Shown piece by piece: positions 43,716 to 53,586 of a DNA stretch of 64,000 nucleotides. Source of the DNA: Haloprofundus marisrubri (GTDB lineage: Archaea > Halobacteriota > Halobacteria > Halobacteriales > Haloferacaceae); assembly GCF_001469955.1 (NCBI RefSeq), contig NZ_LOPU01000003.1:1-64000 (forward strand), in the 5' to 3' direction. Each line of letters begins with the position of its first letter. Within the stretch, counting starts at the first letter, position 1. The notes under the pieces were generated by a model. It saw only the letters and a list, made by a program, of their open reading frames with translations, had not been told where the DNA came from and searched no databases. A program made the position numbers and the translations under genes.

Positions 43716-44660
43716 ATGAGCATCGAAGCACCAGCGCACGGCGAGCACGAAGCGATCACCGGACAGTATATCGGGGTCGAAATCGACGGCACCGAACACC
43801 GCGTCTACTACGAGGAAGCGGGTCCCGAGGACGGGATTCCGCTCCTCTGTCAGCACACGGCCGGCAACCACGGCCACGAGTGGCGTCACATTCTCGCGGA
43901 CGACGAAATAACCGAACATTTCCGCGTGATTGCGTACGACCTCCCGCACCACGGCAAGTCGGTGCCGCCGACGAGCGAGGAGTGGTGGCTGGAAGATTAC
44001 ACGCTCACCGAGGACCTGTTCGCCGAGAGCATCGTCAGCATCGCCGATGCACTCGAACTCGACGACCCGGTGTACATGGGGTCGAGCATCGGTGGGAACG
44101 TCATTCTCCAACTCGGTGACTGGCATCCGGACCGGTTCCGCGCACTCATTGGACTGGAGTGTGGAACCTACAGCCCCGGCTACTATCTCGACTGGTTCGA
44201 CGACCCACAGGTGAACATCGCGGAGGCGAGCGCCTACGCCTGCTGGGGACTGATGGCACCGCACGGCCCCGAGGCGTCTCGTCGAGAGACCATGCATCTC
44301 TACGAGCAGAGTTCGACTGGACTGTTCAAAGGTGACCTGTTCTACTACTCCGTCGACCACGACTACAGGGGGAAACTCGACCAAGTCAATCCGGAGTGCC
44401 CGGTGTACGTGATGAACGGCGAGTACGACTTCGCCACGAACCCCGACGACGCCCGCGAAGTCGCCGACGGTATCGGGGAGAACGCGACGGCTATCGAGAT
44501 GAGCAGCATCGGTCACTTCCCGATGAGCGAGAACCCGGAACTGTTCAAGGAGTATCTGAAACCGGTGCTGGACGACATCCGCGGTGAAGACGTAGAACTC
44601 GCCGAGACGATGACGCCGGAGGCCGTTGGATACAGTTTCGAGGAGTCGACGGCCGACTAA
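43716..44660 (+). CDS. Alpha/beta hydrolase
   Basis: 314 residues. Core blocks: LLCQHTAGNHGHEWRHI (oxyanion-hole region), VIAYDLPHHGKS, nucleophile S124 in YMGSSIGGNVILQL, Asp in MNGEYDF and His in SSIGHFPMSE. This is the carbon-carbon-bond hydrolase/haloalkane dehalogenase type. Substrate unknown; MhpC-like esterases of aromatic pathways share these features. Followed by a T-tract. Confidence 0.9.
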   Translation: MSIEAPAHGEHEAITGQYIGVEIDGTEHRVYYEEAGPEDGIPLLCQHTAGNHGHEWRHILADDEITEHFRVIAYDLPHHGKSVPPTSEEWWLEDYTLTEDLFAESIVSIADALELDDPVYMGSSIGGNVILQLGDWHPDRFRALIGLECGTYSPGYYLDWFDDPQVNIAEASAYACWGLMAPHGPEASRRETMHLYEQSSTGLFKGDLFYYSVDHDYRGKLDQVNPECPVYVMNGEYDFATNPDDAREVADGIGENATAIEMSSIGHFPMSENPELFKEYLKPVLDDIRGEDVELAETMTPEAVGYSFEESTAD

Positions 44661-44678
44661 TCGAGCGGCGCGGCCACA

Positions 44679-44684
44679 TTTTTT
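44679..44684 (+). terminator. T-tract terminator of the SCP2-hydrolase operon
   Basis: Six T 19 bases after the hydrolase stop codon, in a short gap to a convergent gene. Confidence 0.5.
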
Positions 44685-44754
44685 CGCCGTTAGTCGGCGC
44701 ACCTTCGACCAACGGATATATCGAACGCGTACTCTCCGAAGAGAGGCCAGCAGG

Positions 44755-45567
44755 TTACGCTCGAAGAAATTCGAGCAACTCGTCTTCGAACTTCTCTGAT
44801 TCTTCGAGAAACGGAACGTGGCCACTCTCCTCGAACGCGACGAACGTACCGTTCTGGAATACCTCGACTGCGATGGATTCGGCGTCGTCGAGCGTCGCCG
44901 ACCCATCGAGCGCACCGTGGAACACCGCGCCCGGGACCGCCAACTCCGAAAGCGCGTCGCGCAGTCGCTCACGCTGCGGATTTTCGTAGATTTCGAGCGT
45001 CTTGATTGCGACTCGCATCGGCGTCTGCATCCCGACCGACCAGAGCCATCGCAGCGTGTGTTCGTCGACGTCAGTCCCGAACATCCCGGCGACGAAGCGT
45101 TCCATTCCACGGGGACGGTTGCGACGCTGGTTCGCTATCATCTTGTCGATCGGAAGGCGCTCTCCGGGCGCTGCGTCCGACTGCGGTGCGATGGTGTCGA
45201 AGATGCTACTCGACACGAGAACGAGTTTTGCCAGTCGGTCACTGTACTTGCTGGCGAACGTGGTGGCGATAGTCGCCCCGAGCGACCAGCCGACGAGAAC
45301 ACACCGCTCGATTCCGAGCGCGCTGAGGAGCGCATCAACGTCGTCTGCGTACATCTCTGCGGTGTAGGGACTCACCGGTTTGTCCGAGCTACCGTGGCCC
45401 CGCAGGTCCGGAGTGACGACTCGGTAGTCGGCGTCGAGAAGCGCCTTCACCTGCGACTCCCAGACGCGGTGGCTCATACACCCGCCGTGCAGAAAGAGGA
45501 CAACAGGTCCCGTTCCGGCGTCCTGACAGTACAGGCGTGTCTCGTCGGTAATCGATACCATCGTCAT
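44755..45567 (-). CDS. Alpha/beta hydrolase
   Basis: 270 residues from ATG 45567. Oxyanion-type VVLFLHGGCMSHRVWES, VVTPDLRGHGSSDKP, nucleophile S95 in LVGWSLGATIATT, and His in EESGHVPFLEE. Closest to 3-oxoadipate enol-lactonase/peroxidase-like hydrolases. It lies beside the other alpha/beta hydrolase in opposite orientation (convergent), but is a separate unit. Confidence 0.9.
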   Translation of the reverse strand: MTMVSITDETRLYCQDAGTGPVVLFLHGGCMSHRVWESQVKALLDADYRVVTPDLRGHGSSDKPVSPYTAEMYADDVDALLSALGIERCVLVGWSLGATIATTFASKYSDRLAKLVLVSSSIFDTIAPQSDAAPGERLPIDKMIANQRRNRPRGMERFVAGMFGTDVDEHTLRWLWSVGMQTPMRVAIKTLEIYENPQRERLRDALSELAVPGAVFHGALDGSATLDDAESIAVEVFQNGTFVAFEESGHVPFLEESEKFEDELLEFLRA

Positions 45568-45627
45568 AGCTCGTCGTCGTTTCGGAGAAATCATAAAACG
45601 TCGGGCGACAGCGAGGGTTGTCGTCGG

Positions 45628-46248
45628 TCACCTCCGATTATCGTCGCTGTCACCTTCGAGCGTAGCGAAGACGAACTCCGTACTGCTCCCGAGCGGGTCG
45701 TCGGCAGTGACCGTGTTCAGCGACGAAAAGCCCGCTGCGCGGAGTTGGTCGAGCGTCGTCTCCCGGCCCGGGGCAGAGAAAAACATGCTACCGCCCATCC
45801 ATCCGCGACGAACCGTCTCGAACCGACCACTCGGGAGCGTCATCAGAAGCCGACCACCCGGCCGGAGTGCACGAGCGAACTCCGCATACACTTCCGGATG
45901 TTCGGCACGAGGCACGTGGAACACTGCGTGGTAGGCGACGACGGCGTCGACTGCGTCGGCGACCAGCGGCATCGCCGACATCTCCGCTTGAAGCAGCGTT
46001 GCCTCGGGCAGTCGCTCTCGCGCGAGCTTCAGCCCCTCTTTCGAGATGTCGAGGCCGATACTCGACGATGGAAGATTCGAGAGCGTCCGCGCGCCGTCGC
46101 CACAGCCGACGTCGAGGACGAGGGGATTCGAGGGCAGCGTTTCGAGGAGGTCACCAATCAGCGCGGCGTCCGACCCGGTCGGGTCGCGCCGCTTTGCGTA
46201 CGTCTCTGAGACCGCATCCCACGCCTCCCTGATATCACGCCGGTCCAT
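45628..46248 (-). CDS. SAM-dependent methyltransferase
   Basis: 206 residues from ATG 46248. Motif I LVLDVGCGDGART, motif II SSIGLDISKEGL, VVAYHAVFHVPR and ALRPGGRLLMTLPSG, the typical UbiE/COQ5-like class I fold. Substrate unknown. Lies 60 bases from the alpha/beta hydrolase on the same strand, so transcription may be joint. Confidence 0.88.
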   Translation of the reverse strand: MDRRDIREAWDAVSETYAKRRDPTGSDAALIGDLLETLPSNPLVLDVGCGDGARTLSNLPSSSIGLDISKEGLKLARERLPEATLLQAEMSAMPLVADAVDAVVAYHAVFHVPRAEHPEVYAEFARALRPGGRLLMTLPSGRFETVRRGWMGGSMFFSAPGRETTLDQLRAAGFSSLNTVTADDPLGSSTEFVFATLEGDSDDNRR

Positions 46249-46338
46249 ACAAGCTGGTAGGGCGCTGTGGGGATATCTCCGCGGGTCGGGTCCTCGCACC
46301 GGTAATCGGGTCAATCGGGGGTCGCCCCGTCTTTGGAC

Positions 46339-47256
46339 TCAACCTTGCGTACTGGCTTCCGAGAGCGGAACGTCGATGTCGAGGAATTCGGCGCTACGCG
46401 TCCAGAGGTCGTGCTGTGAGTCGGGGTCCAGCGCCGCCGACGACGGCGTCCGAATCTGTTGCTGGTCGAAGTACCGGCCGGAGACGCCTTCTAGGCGGTC
46501 GGAGGCTGCGAGGTTGACGAGCGCAGCAGCACCGTCGTCAACCGACGTAACGAACGGGAGTCCGTCGAGCAGTTGCATCGCTCGCGGAATCGGCCCCGGG
46601 AGGAATCGAGCGAACCCGGACCCAGGAATCGCTCCGGGATGGAGGGCGTTCGACGTGATTTCGTCGTCCGCCGCGTCGAGTCGGTGAGCGAGTTCAATCG
46701 AAAACTGGATGTTAGCCAGTTTCGAGCGACTGTACGCCCCGAACGTCGAGTAGTCGTCGACGGACGTAACGGCATCCCAGTTGGGCTGTGCGCCGCGGTG
46801 GGCCTCCGAAGCCGTCGTTACGACGCGCGCGTCGGGAGCCAGATGGCCCAGCAAGTTCGTTGTCAGGAGATACGGCGCGAGGTGGTTGACGTGGAAGGTG
46901 TACTCGACGCCCGCGTCGGTGAGGCGACCGGTTCGAAAGAGGCCACCCGCGTTGTTGAGCAGTACGTCGAGTTCGCTCGTCTCGGTTCGGACCGTCTCCG
47001 CGAGGGCGTTCACGTCCTCAATGCTGGCGAAGTCGGCTTCGACGAAGCGGGCATCGGACCCCGCGTCGACGAGTTCGTCGACGACTTCGTTGCCCGCCGT
47101 CTCGTCTCTCCCGTGGACGAGTACGTCGGCACCGAGTCGTCCAAGTGATAGCGCTGCCTCGCGTCCGATGCCACTCGTGGAACCGGTGACGAGAGCGGTC
47201 GTTCCCGACAAATCGACGTCCGTGACGCCGGCACGTGACTCGGGTGTCTCTGTCAT
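46339..47256 (-). CDS. Short-chain dehydrogenase/reductase (SDR)
   Basis: 305 residues. NAD(P) motif ALVTGSTSGIGREAALSLGR, NNAGG and catalytic YSRSK (Tyr-x-x-x-Lys). C-terminal region of 90 residues with QNVSGRYFDQQQI-like order, as in the retinol-dehydrogenase/protochlorophyllide-reductase-like branch. Substrate not known. It is on the same strand as the methyltransferase, with a gap of about 90 bases. Confidence 0.9.
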   Translation of the reverse strand: MTETPESRAGVTDVDLSGTTALVTGSTSGIGREAALSLGRLGADVLVHGRDETAGNEVVDELVDAGSDARFVEADFASIEDVNALAETVRTETSELDVLLNNAGGLFRTGRLTDAGVEYTFHVNHLAPYLLTTNLLGHLAPDARVVTTASEAHRGAQPNWDAVTSVDDYSTFGAYSRSKLANIQFSIELAHRLDAADDEITSNALHPGAIPGSGFARFLPGPIPRAMQLLDGLPFVTSVDDGAAALVNLAASDRLEGVSGRYFDQQQIRTPSSAALDPDSQHDLWTRSAEFLDIDVPLSEASTQG

Positions 47257-47306
47257 CGTCCGTACGTAGGCCTACATCGACAAAACGTACCGGAACTGCC
47301 TCTCGT

Positions 47307-47600
47307 TCAGGAGGCATTCCGCAACCGAAATATCGTGTACCGACGCGGGTCTGTCCGAAACCACGGTTCGTTCTCGTCGAAGTACACCGTCGGCGCGAAC
47401 CGTGTCGCCAGTTCTCGGGCGGGTTCGTCTTCAACGGTCGTCGTCTGCCCGTCGTCTTCGCGTTCGACCAACTCGGCGAGTGCGTCGAACAACCGGCCAC
47501 ACTGACTGCAGCGACACCTGCGAGTGTGCCCAGCACAGGGTGTCGGCCGACGACTGGACTCGAATCATCGTCTACAGAGAAAGCAAGGCGAGTGCCTCGG
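47307..47600 (-). pseudogene. Probable frameshifted remnant of a secreted lipoprotein gene
   Basis: One frame has LGTLAGVAAVSVAGCS, a plausible signal with lipobox; the next frame continues FDALAELVERED and then LATRFAPTVYFDENEPWF and TDPRRYT, which resembles the start of known haloarchaeal secreted proteins. The frame ends at NAS* with no downstream domain. One frameshift would join the parts, so I read it as a decayed gene. The surrounding 585-base gap has no other gene. Confidence 0.35.
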
Positions 47601-47841
47601 GGCTTGGCCCCGAGGCGGTTCACAGTTGCTCACCACCTCGCCGCCGTGTGCCACTACGTGTGCTCCGAACATGGGTTTGCATCTGACGATTCACTGTATA
47701 AACCATCTCTATCACCAAGTATCTGACAGCTAAAAGAAAACGCGTCGAAGTCATCTGCAGTTCGACGAGAATCGACTCGCCTTACAGCGGGCGATTCCAT
47801 CGACAACGCTGCCCTCACCGACCGACCGTTCGGGGGTCGGG

Positions 47842-49143
47842 TTACGGCCAGAGCCCACGTACTTCGTGTGCTTCCGCGATTCGTGAGAGCGCAACGATGT
47901 ACGCGGCGTCGCGCCACGTGACGTCTCGCCGCTCGTACTCGGTTTTGACAGCACGCCAAGCCGAGCACATCTCCGTTTCGAGTTCGTTGTTTACCCGCTC
48001 AAGTGACCATGCACGTCGATTAATGTCCTGCAGCCACTCGAAGTAACTTACCGTGACGCCGCCTGCATTTGCGAGGATGTCCGGAATCACCTCGATACCA
48101 CGCTCTTCGAGAATCGAATCCGCGGCGGAGGTCGTCGGACCGTTCGCACCTTCGACGACGAACTCCGCAGCGATGTTCTCGGCGTTTCGTCTCGTGATGA
48201 CGTTACCAAGCGCTGCAGGGACGAGCACGTCGACGTCGAGTGTGAGCAACTCGTCGTTCGAGATGACCTCGTCTGCGTACGTCGTAACTGCCTCTGGTTC
48301 GTCGTCGTGTGACGGGACGGTGGCAGTATCGATTCCCGATGGGTCGTACATAGCACCGTTCACGTCGCTGACAGCGACGACCGTTGCACCCCAGTCGTCG
48401 AGGAGTCGAGCCGCGCTCGCGCCGACGCTGCCGTAGCCCTGTACAGCAACCGTCGTCTCTTCGAGCGGTCGGTCGTAGTACTCACAGAGTAGTTTCGTAA
48501 CGATTGCGACACTCCGTCCGGGAGCCTCTTGGCGCCCTTGGCTGCCGCCGACGACCGGGGGCTTTCCAGTGACGACACCAGGTGTCGTCTCTCCTTTCTG
48601 CATCGAATACGCATCCATCAACCACGCCATCGTCTGCGAATCCGTTCCCATATCGGGTGCGGGGATGTCCTGATTCGGACCGATGACGTCGCGGAGTTCC
48701 TGTGCGAACCGTCGGGTCAGACGTTCGTTCTCCTCGGCGCTCAGTTCCTTTGGATTCACTGCAACGCCACCTTTGGCACCGCCGAACGGTAGGTCCATCA
48801 CGGCACATTTCCACGTCATCCACATCCCGAGGCCGACACACTCGTCTCTGGTCACATCGGGGTGATATCGGAGTCCACCCTTGAACGGGCCTCTGACGCT
48901 GTCGTGTTGGGCTCGATAGCCGGTGAACACCTCGACTGTTCCATCGTCTCGTTCGATAGGTATCGTAACCTCGTGAACTTTCTGAGGATGTTTGAGCCGT
49001 TCGACGACGTTCGGGTCGATCTCCAGACGGTCGGCGGCGTGGTGTAGCTGTCGACGGGCCGTTTCGAGTGCCGATTCCGATTCAACCGGGTCTGCTCGTG
49101 TGTCAGTGACGCTGTCGTGGCGGCTCTCGGATGTGGATACCAT
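47842..49143 (-). CDS. gdhB: NAD(P)-glutamate dehydrogenase
   Basis: 433 residues from ATG 49143. Glutamate-binding segment [13 protein letters not shown], catalytic Lys in [13 protein letters not shown], Asp in [17 protein letters not shown] and NAD Rossmann [18 protein letters not shown]. Length and composition are normal. It converts 2-oxoglutarate plus ammonia to glutamate or the reverse, central in nitrogen metabolism. Preceded, three bases away, by a 47-residue zinc ribbon gene on the same strand. Confidence 0.96.
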   Translation of the reverse strand: MVSTSESRHDSVTDTRADPVESESALETARRQLHHAADRLEIDPNVVERLKHPQKVHEVTIPIERDDGTVEVFTGYRAQHDSVRGPFKGGLRYHPDVTRDECVGLGMWMTWKCAVMDLPFGGAKGGVAVNPKELSAEENERLTRRFAQELRDVIGPNQDIPAPDMGTDSQTMAWLMDAYSMQKGETTPGVVTGKPPVVGGSQGRQEAPGRSVAIVTKLLCEYYDRPLEETTVAVQGYGSVGASAARLLDDWGATVVAVSDVNGAMYDPSGIDTATVPSHDDEPEAVTTYADEVISNDELLTLDVDVLVPAALGNVITRRNAENIAAEFVVEGANGPTTSAADSILEERGIEVIPDILANAGGVTVSYFEWLQDINRRAWSLERVNNELETEMCSAWRAVKTEYERRDVTWRDAAYIVALSRIAEAHEVRGLWP

Positions 49144-49145
49144 GA

Positions 49146-49289
49146 TTACTCGATTGGCATCCCCCGATTCCGCATCGAGCCTTCGCAGCGTGAACAGGTG
49201 ACCGGATTTGTTTCGCTGACAACGATGGTTCCACACTCGAAGCACTCGTACGACCGTTCTCCGTCGGACTGGGGTTTGACATCTCTCAT
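49146..49289 (-). CDS. Rubrerythrin-like zinc-ribbon protein (DUF7129-like)
   Basis: 47 residues from ATG 49289. [11 protein letters not shown] carries the first Cxx[10 protein letters not shown] the second, giving a single zinc or iron knuckle. Ends RNRGMPIE. The stop is two bases from the gdh start, so the two are cotranscribed and translationally adjacent. Similar 45-50 residue proteins are common in haloarchaea. Too short for ordinary gene callers. Function unknown. Confidence 0.75.
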   Translation of the reverse strand: MRDVKPQSDGERSYECFECGTIVVSETNPVTCSRCEGSMRNRGMPIE

Positions 49290-49397
49290 GGGTTAGACGT
49301 GAGTGCCGGACCGACGGGCACTCTGTAAGGTGATAATAATTGTAATAGGTAGTATCTGGTAGCTCGTATAGTAACTACAGACAGAAATGGGGGTTCG

Positions 49398-52277
49398 TTA
49401 TTCAACCGTTCGTCGAGCAGCGGCCGGTAGTTCGTGGTTCTCGAAGAATGTCGAGAACAACTTCCGCTGAACGGTTCGCACGTGACTGTAAAACGCAGGT
49501 GGACTGATTCCGAGCGTCTCGGCGACTTCTTTGCCTGTGTTCTCGCGTGGCGACTCGAAATATCCGCTGTAGTACGCCGTCTGAATCACCTCCAGTTGTC
49601 GCTCGGTTAGTTTGTCGAGAAAACGCGTGTAGAGGTCGCGTTCTATCGACTGGTCGAGTGTCTGCTTCGATTGGAGTTCAGCGGTCGAGAACGTCTCGTC
49701 GACTAACTGCGTAATAGTTCGCACGTCGATACTGTCGGGAATGTCGACGACGAGCACGGTCTGGTCGGGGGCGGCCGTCGCTTGCCGGAAGATTGCGCCG
49801 TGGTCAGCTAGTTCGAGTGCTAAGAACGGCTGTGCGAACCGTAGTCGCAGAACACCGCCTTCCGCATCGGCGCTGATTTGCTGGACGTCGTCGACCGAGA
49901 TCAGTTCTGAGGCCGTCGCAGCGACAGCCTCCACGGGCGAACCGTCGACGGTAACGAACACGTAACTGCCCTCTGAAGACTGTTGAACGCCGCCTTGGTA
50001 CGAGAGCGTACAGTTCGCGTCCGTGGCAAGTCGAGAAAGGACGAACGAAGGGTCGTCGACAGCGAACTTTAGACGTGTCATCGATGTCGTGAGCAACGCG
50101 TTCTTCCGCTCGATAGCGCTGAGTGCGGACGCGATGGTTTCGCCCAGTTCACTCAAGACCGCTTTCGCGGTGTCGTCGAAGGCGTCCCGGGTCGGCCCGT
50201 AGACGGTCAATACCCCGTGTAGGAGGTCATTGTACACGAGCGGAATACTCAGCACAGAGAGGTAATCTCGGGAGAGCGCGTCTTTTCGCCACGGTTCGTC
50301 TCGGAGACCGGCCGCGACGTTCGACACCAGCGTTACGTCACCGGTGTCTGCAGTCCGACCGGCCGGTTCGACCGCTTCCGCATCTATGGCGAACGTCTGA
50401 CTGTCGAGATACCCACGCTCTGTGCCTGCCCACGCACGTGGCTCGACGGTGTTGGTCGTCGAATCGACGGTCCCGACCCAGGCGAACCGAAGTCGGTCGT
50501 CGCCGGTCAGCAGTTCACAGACGGTATGGTCGATTTCCGCCCGCGTCTCCGCTTCGACGAGCGCTTGGTCGATTTCACGGATTATCTCGTTGATTCGGTT
50601 GAGAGCGGTCAGTTGCTCGTTCTGAGTCTGGAGTGTTCGGTCCTGCTCGCGGAGCTGTGACTCCCGGGAGACGCGGTCGAGCGCCGCTTCGGCCGTCGCT
50701 GCGAGAAGGTCCGCTAGTTCGCGTGTCACCTCGTCGAAGACACCGACTCGTTCCGAGCCGACGACGAACACCCCGTGACTGCCGAGAGGGATGTACGCGA
50801 CACTCCGAAGCTCGCTCGCTCTGTTCTCGAATCGGTCCATCTCGTGGACATCGTCACAAAACAACACTTTGTCCTCGACGAAGCTGTGGCCCGGGAGCGT
50901 CTCGCTGTCGGTACGAAGTGTCGAGAGCGGACCATGGAGCGCTCGCATGGCCGCCGAATGCACGACAGGCTGGAGAGCGTTGGTCTCGGCGTCGAACAGA
51001 TACACCGCACTCGCATCGAGGTTGAGGACGCTCGGTGTGTCTTCGACGACGTGCTGGGCGATTTCGCCGTGTGTTTCGGCGTACAGGAAGTCACGAGCAG
51101 TCCGGTGAAGCGTTGCTAACGCTTCCTCACGTTGCTTGCGTTTCGTGATATCCCGACAGCTAAACAGGAGCGTGCCATCCTGAATGGAGACTTCCCGAAC
51201 GTTGACCAACAGCGTGTGCTCACGTCCGATTTTGTCGACGGCTGTACACTCGATGTTCTTCAACACGCCCTCCTTTGCGAGTTCGTCGCGGTCGAAGAGG
51301 TCGTGACCGAGAAGGTCGTCGATAGTCCCCAGTTCGCGGATTTCCTCGGCCGTGTAGCCGAAAATGAAGTGCACGTTCGGACAGACGTACGTGTACTCGC
51401 CTGACTCGTCGGTCATGAGGACGGTGTCGGTCATATTGTTGAGCGTGACACGGTGAAGTTCCTCGGAGCGACGAAGGTCACGTTCGAGTTCGACTCGCTC
51501 CGTCACGTCGACACCGTCTACGACGACTGAGACGAGCTCTCCACGTTCGTCTTCGACTGGGCGAACCGACAGGTCAACCATCCGGGGGGATTCGAGATGT
51601 GTTGACTGTGGAACGACTGCGTTTGCGAACGTTCCACCGAGTGCCTGGTCGAGTAGCTGTCGCACCTCTGTCTTCTGTTTTTCCGCCTGTGACCACCACG
51701 GCAGCGTCCAGAACGGGTTACCGACGAGAGAATCGACGTTCGTCTCGACCATCTCTCGTGCCGTCTGATTCGCTCGGACGAGCGACCCATCCGGGTCGAG
51801 AACCCACGTTGCAGTCCGTGAATCGGTGAAGATTGCATCGAACTGTCTGGCACGGTCCCGCCGAGTCACTGTCTGGCGTGCGGTCCGAATCGCTTGGTCG
51901 GTGCGCGCAACGAGGGTGTCCATTTCCTGTTCGGACGAATCAGTCAAAACGACGTAGTCTGTCGCTCCAGCCCCGATGGCCTCGCTGGCGACGGCTTCGG
52001 TACCAACGTCGGTTGCGAACACCACGGGGAGTGCCGTAGATTCGTGGTCGAGGGTTTCGAGCAGGTCGAGTCCCGTCGTGTCATCAAGTACGTACCCGAG
52101 AACGATACAATCGAGAGTGTGCGAACGTACGACGTCGAATGCGGCCGATTCGGCCCTCGCTCGCTGTACCGTCGTGTCGGTTCGCGTTTCGAGTACGCTA
52201 CCGAACTGATCGACCCACTTACCCGTCCCTACGAGCAGAATCGACGACGGGTCGTGGCCGGATACAGAAGAAGTCAT
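49398..52277 (-). CDS. PAS/GAF sensor regulator with Bat-type HTH
   Basis: 959 residues from ATG 52277. Residues 10-130 form a receiver-like domain (SILLVGTGKWVDQFG, LDCIVLGYVLDDTTGLDLLE). Then PAS domains around 145-265 and 270-390, and two GAF-like domains about 400-560 and 570-735. A Bat effector region and C-terminal HTH_10 (LTERQLEVIQTAYYSGYFES, KEVAETLGISPPAFYSHV) follow. The bacterioopsin-activator group senses light, oxygen or redox and binds DNA. The adjacent downstream genes are the zinc ribbon and gdh. Targets unknown. Confidence 0.92.
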   Translation of the reverse strand: MTSSVSGHDPSSILLVGTGKWVDQFGSVLETRTDTTVQRARAESAAFDVVRSHTLDCIVLGYVLDDTTGLDLLETLDHESTALPVVFATDVGTEAVASEAIGAGATDYVVLTDSSEQEMDTLVARTDQAIRTARQTVTRRDRARQFDAIFTDSRTATWVLDPDGSLVRANQTAREMVETNVDSLVGNPFWTLPWWSQAEKQKTEVRQLLDQALGGTFANAVVPQSTHLESPRMVDLSVRPVEDERGELVSVVVDGVDVTERVELERDLRRSEELHRVTLNNMTDTVLMTDESGEYTYVCPNVHFIFGYTAEEIRELGTIDDLLGHDLFDRDELAKEGVLKNIECTAVDKIGREHTLLVNVREVSIQDGTLLFSCRDITKRKQREEALATLHRTARDFLYAETHGEIAQHVVEDTPSVLNLDASAVYLFDAETNALQPVVHSAAMRALHGPLSTLRTDSETLPGHSFVEDKVLFCDDVHEMDRFENRASELRSVAYIPLGSHGVFVVGSERVGVFDEVTRELADLLAATAEAALDRVSRESQLREQDRTLQTQNEQLTALNRINEIIREIDQALVEAETRAEIDHTVCELLTGDDRLRFAWVGTVDSTTNTVEPRAWAGTERGYLDSQTFAIDAEAVEPAGRTADTGDVTLVSNVAAGLRDEPWRKDALSRDYLSVLSIPLVYNDLLHGVLTVYGPTRDAFDDTAKAVLSELGETIASALSAIERKNALLTTSMTRLKFAVDDPSFVLSRLATDANCTLSYQGGVQQSSEGSYVFVTVDGSPVEAVAATASELISVDDVQQISADAEGGVLRLRFAQPFLALELADHGAIFRQATAAPDQTVLVVDIPDSIDVRTITQLVDETFSTAELQSKQTLDQSIERDLYTRFLDKLTERQLEVIQTAYYSGYFESPRENTGKEVAETLGISPPAFYSHVRTVQRKLFSTFFENHELPAAARRTVE

Positions 52278-52504
52278 AGCTAAGACGACTACGCACCGGC
52301 GCGAACCCAGTCGGCATCGACTGAAGGTCGCTGCTGTACCGCGTCTATATCGATAACCATCGTTTGTTTGCATTCGAACCGTGGCGACTAATAGCAGTTT
52401 GCAATTCAACCGATAGGGTTCTTGCCAGATAACGGGTCGACCCGTCGTCTCGAACCGAGGTGGTGAGCACCGGCGGTGAGAGTACGACCCCCGCAACCAC
52501 TATT

Positions 52505-52520
52505 TTGACCGGATAGTTAG
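52505..52520 (+). promoter_or_regulatory. Weak match to the TetR operator before an SDR gene
   Basis: TTGACC-GGAT-AGTTAG has the left half exact but two changes in the right half. It lies 16 bases before the SDR start at 52537, the same spacing as operators 1 and 4. A fifth regulon site is possible but could be chance. Confidence 0.25.
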
Positions 52521-52536
52521 TCCAAGTTGAGTCGAT

Positions 52537-53364
52537 ATGAAGGATATAGACGGGAAAACAGCCCTCGTAACGGGTGCCGGGTCGGGCATCGGTCGTGCGT
52601 CCGCACGTCGATTCGCCGAAGAGGGAGCAAACGTCGTCGTCGCCGACGTGGTCGAAGAAACGGGTCGTGAGACGGTCGAACTCATCGAAGACGCCGGCGG
52701 CGACGCGACGTTCGTGGAAGTCGACGTCTCGGAGTTCGCGTCCGTCGAACGGATGGTCGACGTCGCAGTCGAGACGTACGGAACGCTCGACTTCGCACAC
52801 AACAACGCCGGGATTCTCACCGGATTCACCGAGACAACCGACATCACCGAAGAGCAGTGGGACAGACTCCTCGACATCAACCTGAAAGGAATCTGGGCCT
52901 GTATGAGAGCCGAACTGCCGGTGATGGAAGCACAAGGAAGCGGCGCAATCGTCAACACCGCCTCAGAGGCCGGACTGGTCGGGATGGGCGGGCTTTCCAG
53001 TTACTCCGCCAGCAAACACGGGGTCGTCGGTCTCACGAAGTCGGTCGCACTCGAATACGCCGGTCGGGGAGTCAGAGTCAACGCCATCGCCCCCGGGCCG
53101 ACGAAGACGAACATCCAGTCCAGTTTCTTGGGAAGCGACGATTCGTCGTTACTGAGTCGACTCAAGACCGCTCTCGAACTGGTTCGGATGGCGATTCGGA
53201 CGATGCGCGCCGACTTCGACACGTCGGCGATGCGTGACGTTCCGATGGGCCGTATCGCCGAAGCCGAAGAGATGGCCGGCGTCGTGGCGTTTCTCTGTTC
53301 GTCGGACGCCTCTTACATCACCGGCCACACGCTACCTGTCGACGGCGGTCAAGCGGCCGACTGA
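52537..53364 (+). CDS. SDR family oxidoreductase (FabG-like)
   Basis: 275 residues. ALVTGAGSGIGRASARRFAEEG (NAD(P) motif), NNAGI, NTASEAGLVG (Ser) and YSASKHGVVGLTK (Tyr, Lys), ending with SDASYITGHTLPVDGGQ. Reduces a carbonyl or oxidises an alcohol; substrate unknown. Followed, after 220 bases, by the CatE-like dioxygenase on the same strand, so a catabolic context is possible. Confidence 0.93.
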   Translation: MKDIDGKTALVTGAGSGIGRASARRFAEEGANVVVADVVEETGRETVELIEDAGGDATFVEVDVSEFASVERMVDVAVETYGTLDFAHNNAGILTGFTETTDITEEQWDRLLDINLKGIWACMRAELPVMEAQGSGAIVNTASEAGLVGMGGLSSYSASKHGVVGLTKSVALEYAGRGVRVNAIAPGPTKTNIQSSFLGSDDSSLLSRLKTALELVRMAIRTMRADFDTSAMRDVPMGRIAEAEEMAGVVAFLCSSDASYITGHTLPVDGGQAAD

Positions 53365-53469
53365 GACCTCCCCGAGCGACGGCGCTCGGACGCTCGACAA
53401 GTTGGTGGTTGGGTGTACACCACGTGGTCACACGGTTGTTACCGGGGCTATATCAGGGTTAGAGGACAA

Positions 53470-53484
53470 GTTACGTGCTGTAAC
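53470..53484. promoter_or_regulatory. Inverted repeat upstream of the CatE-like gene
   Basis: GTTAC-GTGCT-GTAAC has perfect 5-base arms, 102 bases before the ATG at 53587, in a 222-base gap. Upstream, CTATAT near 53440 is a possible TATA box. A candidate operator or hairpin only. Confidence 0.3.
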
Positions 53485-53586
53485 AAAGACCCGACCGAGC
53501 CACGAGTGTCTGCGCTCTATCGTCGTCGCTCGACGCACATTCGGGCGCTCGTACACGGGTGCACGACCGGTTCTTCGGTAACCAAC

